DNA from: Gnetum montanum | Lineage: Eukaryota > Streptophyta > Gnetopsida > Gnetales > Gnetaceae | Length of the DNA: 64,000 nt | Assembly: GCA_015680685.1 (NCBI GenBank) | Contig: MNCI01016265.1 | Coordinates: forward strand, 78,295 to 142,294 | Reading direction: 5' to 3' | Part shown: piece after piece, positions 49,517 to 60,050 of the stretch | Layout: each line of letters opens with the position of its first letter | How positions within the stretch are numbered: position 1 is the stretch's first letter | Notes under the pieces: generated by a model | Seen by the model: only the letters and a program-made list of their open reading frames with translations | Told to the model about the DNA's origin: nothing | Databases searched by the model: none | Program-made: the position numbers and the translations under genes

Positions 49517-50258
49517 CGCCTCCGTCTCTTCCCCTGGCCTTCCACTTCCTTACCCTTGCCCATCGCGAAGTGTTCACGCTAACTGTCGAAGTGCACGCTG
49601 AGCGACTGTCTTCGAGTTTGGCGTCTACGCTAGGTTGTCTGGCGTCTACGCTCGGGTCTCTTGGCGTCTACGCTTGGGAAGTTTACGCTTACGCTTACAC
49701 AGGTACTTTACGCTGTCGCTGTTGAAAACAGGAAACAAATGGACCCCTCATCCTTTATATAACACCCGCTGATGCTGACGCCGCCGCCGCTTACGTCGCC
49801 ATCGCTCCGTTTTTGCCGTTTTGCCTCTATTTTCCTCTCTTTTGTGCCGAAATCTAGTCAAAAATTATTAAATTAAAAATAAAAAATAAAAAAATTTTAA
49901 AAGTCAATTAGAGACAGTATTACGTCCTGGTTCCTCCATGGACCCCGTTTTACACGTTCGCTTAAACCACTGGCCCGGTAAGGCCTTAAACTACCATTCT
50001 CCCCATCCGCCCATTGCCCGGTAAGGCATAAAACTGCCATGCGTCCAGGTGTGACGATAATCCACTGTTATACACGTACACATAGTCTAAAATCGTCAAA
50101 AGACACGGAACAATCCCTTCGCTCACGCAACTCTCGGTTTATTGACAGGGATGAGCTCAATGGACTGCTAGCGCCTAACTGCACCATTAACCATCGACGG
50201 ACCATATGGCACCATTACACGAGACTTTGACATAAACTTCATCAACTCAAGTCCACTA
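49517..50258. other. Spacer upstream of RT; 5' flank of antisense gene
   Basis: No sense ORF before 50259. It holds cgtctacgct motifs at 49615-49700, the antisense TATA box at 49753-49762, an AT-rich stretch (49855-49905) and two TAAACT motifs (49977-50040). In Ogre-type Tat elements an intron lies between protease and RT, so this spacer may include sense splice sites; none was proven. Confidence 0.55.
49753..49762 (-). promoter_or_regulatory. TATA box for the antisense gene
   Basis: On the minus strand the sequence reads gttatataaagg, a textbook plant TATA box, about 240 nt upstream of the antisense ATG at 49516. No other gene on the minus strand needs it. Confidence 0.6.
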
Positions 50259-51008
50259 ATGGATGACGCGGTCATAGTCTCAACACAGCAAACAATAGAC
50301 AATTACCAAGGCATGACAAAGTTTCTTGACATAGAAGCTGAAAACATCACTGAAGACCCATTAGCTGAAACCCCCATTACTATGCCTGATGGGGAAGTTA
50401 AAATATTAAAATTAAGCACGCTATTACAACCACGCATGGCTCAAGACATTCAGAATGTGCTTAGGGAAAACATGAAAGCGTTCGCTTGGTCTTATACGGA
50501 CATGCCCGGGCTAGACCCTAGGATTGTCCAACACAACATCATTCTTGACCCAAAACTAAGACCAATAAAATAAAAAGCGCGAAAAGTTAGACCCGAAGTG
50601 GCATTGGCAGTTCGCAATGAGATCACTAAGCTTTATCAGGCTGGTTTCATTGGGGCTGTTGATTATGCCGAGTGGGTGTCAAACATGGTCATCGTCCCAA
50701 AGAAAAACGGAAGCATTCGCTTATGCATCGACTTCCGTGACTTAAACATAGCACCCATAAAAGATGACTTTCCCCTGCCCAGCATCGATCAACTCGTTGA
50801 TTCGACTGCCGGACATGCCTTGTTGTCGTTTATGGATAGCTTCTCGGGATATAACCAAATACGCATCAACCCTGAACACCAACTTCGGACTACCTTCATG
50901 ACCCCATGGGGAACTTTTTGTTACACAATGATGCCCTTTGGTCTCAAGAACGCTGGGGCCACCTATCAAAGAGCCATGACGTTCATCTTTAGCGATTATA
51001 TGCTATGA
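50259..51008 (+). pseudogene. Element C reverse transcriptase, N-terminal part
   Basis: The frame from ATG at 50259 has a TAA at 50571 and a TGA at 51006, both explained by single C-to-T changes in conserved codons (Gln and Arg). Between them are FAWSYTDMPGLD, the RT motif VPKKNGSIRLCIDFRDLN, DSFSGYNQIRI and TTFMTPWGTFCYTMMPFGLK. This is Ty3/gypsy RT of the Tat lineage. Confidence 0.9.
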
Positions 51009-51911
51009 TCGCTCAACAATTATGTAGATGACATCGTGGTTAAGTCAAAAACGATCGAACAACACGTGCAAGACCTTGACTTAGTCTTAAAACGTTGTCT
51101 AAAATATGAGCTAAGGCTTAACCCCAAAAAATGCGTCTTCGGCGTCAAAACAGGTAATATGCTCGGATTCATAGCCTCTGAAGCAGGGATACAAGTGGAC
51201 CCTGATAAGGTCAAGGCCATTACCAATCTGAGACCACCTAGTAACCTTACCGAACTTCGAGGTTTACAAGGTAGGTTGCAGTTCATCAGGCGTTTCGTAG
51301 AAAAATTAACAGATAAACTAATACCTATGAACCACCTGTTGCGTAAAAATGTCCATTTTGAATGGACTCCGCAGTGCCAGGGAGCCTTCGAAAATATCAA
51401 GACAGCACTCGCCCGACTGCCTACGGTTTACCTGCCCCAAAATCACAAACCGTTTTACATCTATCTTGCCACTTCAGAGTCGTCCATCGCGTCTATGCTC
51501 TGCCAGAAACGAGATGACGGAACTGAAGTCCCTATATACTATTTGAGCCATGCCTTAGTTGCCCATGAAAAGAAGTACATCGACGTGGAAAGGTCATGCT
51601 TAGCTTTAGTCTTTTCTCTAAGAAAATGGCGACATTACCTCTTCCGTAATCAAGTTCACATAATCTGTAAGGACAATGTACTGCGAGCCATAACAGGAAA
51701 CATTTACGAAACGAGTCGAATAGCTCGATGGAAAGCCATGATAGCCGAGTTTGACCTGTACTACGTAACACAATCATCGATCAAAGGTCAAGCCATAGCA
51801 AATCAACTGGCCGCATCACCAACGCATGACCAAGCAACCATAGAGCCTGAATTCCCGGATGAAAGTATAAGCACAGTAGACACGGTGCCTAACGACTACG
51901 ATGCCATTTGA
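51009..51911 (+). pseudogene. Element C reverse transcriptase C-terminus and RNase H
   Basis: Continues in the same frame with NYVDDIVVKS (the catalytic YVDD box intact), NPKKCVFGV, LRGLQGRLQFIRRFV, and the gypsy RNase H with YYLSHALVAHEKKYIDVER. A TGA at 51909 ends the open stretch; the next conserved residue is normally Trp (TGG). Beyond that the frame continues into the second RNase H. Confidence 0.9.
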
Positions 51912-52310
51912 AACTTCGATGGAGCATCCACCTCTCAGGGAGGAAGCGCTGCCGCTATCATCACTTATCCCTCCAGGGAGATCCGACCCTTTGCCTATCG
52001 TTTCAATTTTCACTGTACTAACAACATAGCAGAGTACGAAGGTCTCCTTAGAGGACTCACAGCAGCACTGGCTTCAGACATCACACGCCTGGTAGTCAGA
52101 GGGGATTCACAATTGGTGGTAAACCAAGTCACGGATGTCTACACGTGTAAAGCTCAACATTTGCAACCATACTGTGACTTGGCGAAACATTTAATGAAAC
52201 GATTCGAAAACATTGATGTGCAACACGTCTCTCGAAACGATAACACCATCGCGGACGCATTAGCCACATTAGCGCTAAACATATCACCTGACATGTTCCA
52301 TGTCTTACCA
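51912..52310 (+). pseudogene. Element C second, archaeal-type RNase H
   Basis: The four acidic positions of an RNase H are visible: NFDGASTSQGGSAAA, NIAEYEGLLRGL, VVRGDSQLVVNQV and NTIADALATLAL. A second RNase H after the gypsy one is diagnostic of Tat elements. The domain is separated from the upstream frame only by the TGA at 51909. Confidence 0.88.
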
Positions 52311-53635
52311 AGCTCTGTAACCAACTGTGCTAAACCAATAATCGATACTCCCGACATATTGCCGATTGCATCTGTTAGCTCAACACACGCAGTGGAATGG
52401 TATGATGACCTAAAAGAGTACCTTCTATGTGGCGAAGCACCACGCCACCTAACAAACGCTCAGAAAGACGCAGTGCAAAAACGTTCTAGGCAGTACACCT
52501 TGGTAGGGGACACACTATGTCGTAGATCCTACGAAGGCATATTGCTAACATGTGTAAGTAGTGACGATGCCCAAACGATTGTTGATCAAGTACATGAGGG
52601 ACTATGTGGAGGACACATAGCACCAAAAGCCATGGCCACGAAAATAAGACGCTTAGGCTATTATTGGCCACACATGGAATACGACTGCTCCTCCAAAGTC
52701 AAAACATGTAACATTTGTCAAAAACATAGTAACTTAATACATGTGCCACCAACCGCGTTGCACACAGCACAGATCACATGGCCTTTTCAGAAGTGGGGAT
52801 TGGACCTCATCGGCCCGATAACACCCTCGTCTTCCGCAGGGCATAGTTTCATCATAACCGCGACAGAATACTTTACGAAGTGGGTAGAAGCAGCTCCCCT
52901 TCGAAAGACAACTTCTAAACATGTGTGCAACTTTATCCTAGAAAACATTGTAACCCGTTTTGGCATTCCCATGACAATCATCACCGACAACGGGCCACAA
53001 TTTAGTAGCGCCGAAACAAAAACCTTTTGCAACAGTCTAGGGATTAAGCATTCGTTTTCTTCCCCTTACTATCCTCAAAGCAATGGGCAAGCAGAAGCAA
53101 CGAACAGACAATCATAACAATACTTAAGAAAATGCTAACTCAAAGCAAAAGGAAATGGCATCAGCAACTAAAATATGCACTATGGGCATATCGCACTACA
53201 CACCGGGCGTCAACAGGTAAAACTCCGTAAAGTCTTGTTTATGGTTCAGAAGCTGTTTTACCTTTGGAATTACAGGTACCATCGCTAAGGATCACACTCT
53301 CCGGACTCCTCGATGACGAGCAAAACAACGAGCTCAGGCTTATTGACCTCGACTCAGTTGAAGAAGAACGTGCACGCGCGCTCGATCAGATCAACTCGTA
53401 CCAAAAGCAACAACGATAGCGGCATCGGCATGACATTAATAAGCGCCCAATCCGCGAAGGCGACCTCGTACTCAAAGCTGCTCGGGAACACCCAGACAAA
53501 TTCTCACCCAACTGGGAAGGGCCTCACATGGTCATCAAGGCATTCGATAATGGCGCATTCAAGTTAGCTGACATCGAAGGGAACGAACTCGCTAATTCGA
53601 CAAATCATTTGTACCTAAAACCGTTCTATGTCTGA
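52311..53635 (+). pseudogene. Element C integrase (frameshifted)
   Basis: The zinc-binding part has HEGLCGGHIAPKAM and CNICQKH (HHCC). The catalytic core has GLDLIGPI, TDNGPQFSS and YYPQSNGQAEATN (DD35E). A one-base deletion near 53110 creates a stop right after EATNRQ. The C-terminal part then continues in another frame with LWAYRTTHRAS, EGDLVLK, PNWEGPHMVIK, and ends NHLYLKPFYV before TGA at 53633. Two more in-frame stops (near 53228 and 53418) are visible. Inactive. Confidence 0.88.
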
Positions 53636-54511
53636 ACACAAGCTCAGGTACGTGTAAGTCCTGGGATTATGACTATAAACTGATACCACAGAGAAGTCCT
53701 GGGATTATGACTATAAACTAATACCACAGAGAAGTCCTGGAATTACGACGATAAACTGATACCACAGAACAGTCCTGGATTATGACTTAAAACTAATACC
53801 ACAGTGTCCGCAATGACAATAAACTACCATCCATCCGGCATGACAGTAAACTGCCGTCGTCACAACCATCAGAGTCCGCCAAGACTATAAACTAGCTTGC
53901 CTCTTCATAGTCCGCTAAGACTAAAAACTGGCAACGTACCGTCCGCCACGATGCTAAACAGGCAATGTCCAATGGGTTATGACATAAAACCAACTCATAA
54001 TAGTCTGCCAAGACTATAAACTGGCAAGTTCACATTCGACACCTCACTCCGCCGCCATGCTCATTCATCGCTCGCTTCATTGCACCACTTGCTATCAGCT
54101 GCCATCTTCAGTACTACTTTCATCTGCATGCAGTACCTGCCGCCCTTAAACATCTCTGTGTCATCGGCCGCCATGTAAGTTTAAGCTCGTCTATTCACTC
54201 ACGGTTTTCTTGTCTCCTTGGCGTTGTGTTTGCAGGATGACACCCAGAAGTGTTGTACAAGACGACACTTCGTCACGAGCAGCGAGATAAGACACTGTTT
54301 GCAGCATACATGGCAAGACTGAATCAAACCGTTCACCAGTACGTCCCCATTCCCTGATAGAACTTCCCTATCCATTCACCAAAACACTTTACCCCGACAT
54401 CCCCTTGACACACTCGGTACATTTGAAACACCGTACTGCTTTAAAACAGCCGCAACACGCTGCACAGCGCTTGCACATAAGTACACAGGCAAAGCAAAGT
54501 TTACAACCCAA
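53636..54511 (+). other. 3' spacer of element C with repeated TAAACT motifs
   Basis: No ORF. From 53655 to about 54030 there are at least ten copies of the degenerate motif, including four near-tandem gtcctgg(g)attatgac copies with taaact. No convincing polypurine tract precedes the right LTR copy, which is expected if its original 5' border was lost. Confidence 0.6.
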
Positions 54512-56234
54512 AAAAAAAACAGAGACCTCTGGCACTTCCCATACAAGCCCCAGGCGGGAAGGCAGTTGTCTCAAAACTAAGTACTCATGTCCAAAGTGCT
54601 CAAAGAACATCTAGTTGCATGGCTTTGGCTCCCCGCCAGCAGGTTCCCCTTAAACGCTAAACACGGGCCCTGCTCTCCCAAAGAATGTAACACATCCTCC
54701 CGTGGCTTTGGCTTCGCCAACCGGTCCTCTTGACAACTAACCAAGAGCCTTGTTCAGCCAAAGCACGCACATCGCATACCTATACTCCGAGTCTGCTACA
54801 ACAATGGCTAAGGCACGGATCAGCATGCAACATACCGAAACATCCCCTGTCCACACACTTCCTTGGGCAGTCGCCAATCCCTACCCTCCCATCAGCTACA
54901 AGTTCCGCATTCCCGACCCCACGTACTACTGAACACGGTGCGATGATGTCTCGTCCAAGTAGCAGCGGACAACGTTTCTATCGAGTTGCTTATGGTGTTT
55001 TGCACTTCTTTGTCGACGCCTCTCGGGTCGATTCCTCCAAGCGTCAACAAAGAGGGGCCAATGAAACACCACAAAATTCGGAGCTTAGTACTTATCCGAC
55101 CCCAAACAAGGCCCTGGAACTCACAAACGACGCCGGCTGCATGATCGTAACACTTAGTTTTTGCTAAGTATATGGGACTAGCGTATACACACAGCGTATA
55201 TGCCCGGCGTGTACGCCCAACATTCACTTCAGCGTATACGCCCGGCACTTCAGCATATACGCCCGGCACTTCAGCGTATACGCCCAGCTCTCCGGCGTAT
55301 ACGCCCAGGCATTGCAGATGCGCACGCTCGACGACAGGATCTCCAATGATAGCATGAAGATAACACCGAAGAGCAAGGATTGAAGCAAGTGGCACCCTTC
55401 GGCGTATGCGCCCGACGTATACGCCCAGCATTCCAATGTATATGCCTAGCACCCTGGCGTATACGCCCAGCGCTCAGCATCTCCACCCAGTACACGCCCA
55501 GCATTCCAGCGTATACGCCCAGCGTATACGCCGACCTGATGTAGCGTATACGCCCAGCAGTTGTAACATTTTGTATATTTGTAAAGTGTATGCACCCGGT
55601 CAACGTGGCACGTGTCGCCCATCCCGAGTCTAGCGTAACAACCTGTATAAAACCCCCATTTTTCCACTTCCGCCGGACGTTTTGCAAAATCCCGGAGCAT
55701 ACCAGAGAACATTTACGCTGCGCAAAAGAGCAGAAAACCTTCTTAAGCTGAGAAGTCCTGCACGCTGCGGATCCAGCCTCTTACGCTCCGCCCGCTTCGC
55801 AAACCGTTCGAGTCACCTGTGTGTACGCCAGGGCTTTTCGTCCGCCTTGTATTCCCACAACTGCGTTAGACCGATGCATTGTACTCTGACTCTGTAATTC
55901 CATCGTTTCATTCGCTGCAAGTTCTTTTACATTTTTACGTCAATTTGGCCCATGCCTCGCTTGCATTTCGTTTGCATCCGTTTGTGTTTTACGCTGTTTT
56001 TGCTTCGTTTACGCCTGCACGCCGTTTATGCATAACCCAACGTATTAGCATTTGCGTACGCGTGGGGAAATCCTTGTCTGATCCGCGTGCGGACCACCCA
56101 AGGTACTCTGCCTCCACTGCATTCTAGCACACCCTCAGGTGTAGGCAGGGTCTTCTGTACGCATCCTGCGATCCCGCGGCCTTTGTTTTTTTTTTTTTCC
56201 TTCCAGCCGGAGACCGACGATTTCAGGCGATACA
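54512..56234 (-). repeat. Element C right LTR copy, inverted
   Basis: Its interior is the reverse complement of the left LTR: for example gaggtctctg at 54523 on the minus strand matches the left LTR end, and the ccgcggcctttg block at 56175 matches its start inverted. The inverted terminal sequence is missing on the inner side (about 54512) but present at the outer side, ending ggcgataca. The palindromic gcgtatacgc cluster is at 55180-55560. Confidence 0.85.
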
Positions 56235-56239
56235 GGCTC
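56235..56239. repeat. Target-site duplication of element C, right copy
   Basis: ggctc follows GATACA, matching the left copy at 38713-38717. Confidence 0.85.
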
Positions 56240-57464
56240 CAACCCTTAGTACCCTTGTATAACCATGCCTAAAAGTGTCCTTAGGCACTCAAGGAGTTGA
56301 ATGTAAAACATACATGTGCAGTAAAACACACATGTTAGTATCGCCAAATTGGGAAAATAATGCTATATTATAGAAAACCATAAGTTGTGATTAACCATAC
56401 AATTAGATGAGATGGACTAGAGAAAGGATTGCTAAACTTGGGACTTGAGGCATCTTACCACAAGCATAATAAATCCTTGTGTGTTATTAATGGTTAAAGT
56501 AATCATTTGCCTTTCTATCCAAGCTGCAAACCAAGTCTAGACCACTATCCAATGACATCGCATTGTTTCACCTCTCAGATTCACAACCACAAGACTATCA
56601 TAGTTGCAAAGAGTATCAGCACTTAGCATTTTGTCCAAGGGAGGAGTTTATTCATTGCACTCTTCTTTTTAGATTCTTGAGAAGCCACCTTCCTTCATGC
56701 ATGTGTAACATGTCTTTCTAGTGGGACCCCCAAAAATTTATTCATGTGCATTTATTTTATTTTTTAACTGTGTCAACCTTACCAAAGGACTACCTTTAGG
56801 CATGGGTAACATGTCTTTCTAGAGACATGGCAAGGTAGCACTTATTGTACTCTTACTTCCATTTTTCATTAGATCTACAATGATATAATTGCAACCTTAG
56901 GAACATGATAGAGCATACAACATTGATCCAAGAGATTCCACAAATCCCCTTGATATCACACCCTTCACATTCCTACTTGGTTTTTCCCTTTTCTGTCCAA
57001 GCATAATGATCAAAAGTTTATTCTTAGTTTTATGATGGAAAGAATATCATTATGGCCATGGTAAAAACCTCTTATTAGTGGAATGAATGTATGGGTGTTG
57101 TGGTCTCACTGTAGCAACAATCAATTTCTTATGATTTGATAACTCAGAGAAATCTTCACCTTATTCAAGACTACATCTTACCTTATTCATGGTGTTTTAT
57201 TAATGATTGAACAAAAATATGCACAAATAAAATGAAAGAAAAGTATAAAAAATTGTAAAAACTAGTAAGAATGGAAGAAGATGAAAAGAATGAAAATTGT
57301 TAAAAGAATGCAAAATCATCAAAGAATTGAAAAATGTAAAAGAAAATTGAAAAGTATAAAACGATGGGAAAAATGTATCAAGAAATATGAAAAGGTATAA
57401 CAATAAATTAGAAATAAAAAAGAATTGTAAAAAAATAAATTGAAATGCACTTATTAAATCCTAA

Positions 57465-60050
57465 ATTAGGATGAGATATCTCCACCATGATTGAACTCAT
57501 GGATGAGTGTTTAAAAATGCACCCTAGATCCCCTAGATCATACACTTGAGGGTTCTCACTTACCATCCTAAATGATTTATTTTTTCTATTATCATCCCAT
57601 GTAATCATGATGGTAATTGAATTTTTATCATCTAAGTCCTTATTTCCTTGATTTTTTGGTGTATGATTATGGTTTAATATTTTTGTTTGTGGGCTTTTAG
57701 TTGGGTTCATTTCCTTAAAATAGGAGTTAATAAGTGATTTAGATTATTCCATGTATAGTTTAGATGATTTTAGGTTGTTAGTTTGTAGCCATTGGGTATT
57801 TTTTGGTTTAGTTACCCATGCTTCCATTTGTCCACACACTTATTTTTCACATATGTTGTGGGTTGGTATAGGGATTGTGCTAATATTTTGAACTTTCAAC
57901 CCACAACTACATCCTTTATCATTATTAGTGATGCATGGAATTGCTTGTCTCTCCATAGTGATAGGTTCATCTATTATGTTTTGAATGGGAGTGGTAATGG
58001 GTGTTGGCTTTTGCATAGGATTGGAAGACATTATTTTGGTGAGGAAGGATGCTACACCAAGTTGGTCTTGTGCTGGTTTTGATGAGCCAGGAGGTCTATG
58101 AGTTTTGTGCTCATGTGTGGAAATTATCCTAAAGAAAGGATGTTTTTGAGATTGTGGTTGAGATCTACTAGCATTATCATGCACGTGTATGCTCACAGCA
58201 CAAGTGGTATTCTTCCATTGATGTTGTGGTGCCAATCTTTCATGTGTTGTTGATGGTGACATACGGTGGAGGGAAGTATGAGAATATTGAGGATGCCACA
58301 AAGGATAACAGGTTTGATATGGTGATCCCACAAGAGATGTTACAGATTGATGATATTCGAGAGAGTGGTAGCAATGATTTGAGGTAGAGGAAGTGGAACT
58401 ATTTGGAGAAACAAGTTGTTGAACATAGTAGTTATACGAGTTTAGCTAGTAATAAGGGTCTTGCTGGTTTGTTGATGGCATCCCCGATGACTATGTGTTT
58501 TGCCACTACAGTTGACAGTAGTGTTAAGGTTGATAATAAATCCCACTAGAATAGTACATTTGGATATAGGATTGTCTATAATTACCTTGTGAGTAAGGTA
58601 ATTTCCTACGTATGTGCTTTTGTATGAACTTGGGATTCAATGCAAAAGCCCCAAACTCTTGTAGATGTAACATAACTAGGCAATAGCCCTTTGGTTGGTC
58701 ATATTGGTAGATGTCACATTCATCATCTTCTTCTATGGTTGAGTCTATAGCCTCTTCTACTATAGTTGTTTTCCCTTTTTTCCAACAAGTGTTCCTACTT
58801 GTTTCTAGGTTTTTTTTCCCCTTCTTGTTTTGATCACTTGATTTATTTTGCATTATTTTCTCCTTTAAGGTTTTCATGTAAGTTGTGACTTTGTCATTCA
58901 TCAACTCCCACACCTTATCTAGTCTTGCTTCAAGCTCAGCAATAGACTTTTGTATTCACAAGGTTTATTGAGAAATCATCTCAAGAGCTACCTTGCTTTC
59001 ATTATCATAGATATGGACCCTCTTCTTTTAGAGAGTTGGGTCCTAGTTATATTCCTTCACATTCTCTCATTTACATAAGTCTCCTTCTTCTTTTGCCACC
59101 CACTAAACTAGCCTTTGTATTTGATGGGCTTTCAATTCGGATAACCAACCTTGGGCATAAATCCCAAGGGTCTCCCTTGTTCAATTACAAAGCCCATCTA
59201 TGATGTGGAAAAGTTGCTCTTTTTGAGAGAAATCATGGCCTGGACATCTATGCAGTAGCAAATAGTATTTATCCAAGGCCACATCCAAGGATTCATGTTG
59301 TTCTTGCTTCCATCATTGGATTTGTTTTCTTAGGTTGAACACTCTTACATAGGTTTAGTATTTTTCATTAAAGAGTTCTAGCATTGTGGACCATCGGTTA
59401 ATTGAATCTAATTCCAAAAATCTATACCAACTTTTAGCTTCGTTTATTAGTGTCCTAGGAAAGAGCTTAATCTTTTTCCACTCACTCTTGATGTTTTGCA
59501 AGGCGTAGGTATCATGGAAGACTTTTATGTGATGTTGCGGATCAGAGTTATAGCTTCCCTCAAATTTAGGCATGTTATTCATATCAAGCCTTTTGATGCA
59601 ACTTTCCCATTGATGCCTGTGGGGTATTCTAACTACCTCCATTATCTGCATCATGTGCTTAATAGCCAATAAGGGTTCATCATCATCAGACATGTTGTGG
59701 TGATGATTTTTATTTCTATTTGTCTCATTATGATGATCTCATTTATGCCCACTTTGATGATCTTGCCTATGCTCACTTTATAAGGCATCTCTCCCATGAT
59801 TGAACACATGGGCAAGTGTTCAGAAAATGCACCCTAGTTCACTTTGATCATACACTTAAGGTTCGTACTTACTATTCTTAGTGATTTAGTTTTTCTCCTA
59901 TCATTTCATATAATTGTGATAGTAATTGAATTTTTATGATCTAATTTCTTAGTTCCTCTTTTTGTTAGTGTATGATTGTGGTTTAGTATTTCTATTTGTA
60001 AGTTCTTTATTGGGGTCATTTTCTTAGAATGGGAATTAATAAGTGTTTTT
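57465..60050 (-). repeat. Direct repeat of gag 5' region flanking family B gag
   Basis: Blocks at 57465-57745 and 59780-60050 share ccatgattgaac(a/t)catgg, aaaatgcaccctag, gatcatacactt(g)aggg and gatgg/gatagtaattgaattttta in the same order and orientation. One lies before and one after the gag on the minus strand. Confidence 0.75.
57840..59700 (-). pseudogene. Family B gag (broken)
   Basis: Minus-strand pieces 59693-59355, 58913-58524 and 58331-57840 align with family A gag: MNNMPKFEGSYNSDPQHHIK versus MNNIPCFEGGYNVDPQNHLQ, SWYRFLELDSINRWSTMLEL, and the C-terminal cysteine block DECDIYQYDQPKGYC in which one Cys of the family A motif is Tyr. The piece between (about 59350-58920) is full of stops but still shows the CP-G-type block. 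Function lost. Confidence 0.75.

Larger units (their letters stand above)
38718..56234 (+). mobile_element. Element C: 17.5-kb Tat-type Ty3/gypsy retrotransposon with antisense gene
   Basis: Element C begins TGTACC and ends GATACA, flanked by the 5-bp duplication ggctc inside family B. The order is left LTR (38718-40418), primer site, gag, zinc-finger region, protease, a long spacer holding an antisense nine-exon gene, RT, RNase H, a second (archaeal-type) RNase H, integrase, spacer, and an LTR copy that is inverted relative to the left one. The dual RNase H is the hallmark of the Tat lineage. All sense genes are broken. Confidence 0.9.
56240..60050 (-). mobile_element. Family B copy 1, 5' part (minus strand)
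   Basis: Contains the gag region (59700 to about 57840) and the start of the 3' internal region (57200 to 56240) on the minus strand, continuing past element C into 38712-34364. A ~280-bp block of the gag 5' region appears twice in the same orientation (57465-57745 and 59780-60050), so the copy is rearranged. No protease or pol was recognised and no 5' LTR is attached. Confidence 0.7.

Noticed and set aside
55172-55633. Tyr/Thr/Pro-rich frames with repeated AYTP units
   Set aside because: They only translate the gcgtatacgc motif array in the LTR; not a protein family.
57792-58082. 96-codon plus-strand frame in family B
   Set aside because: It overlaps the minus-strand gag tail and has no supporting similarity.
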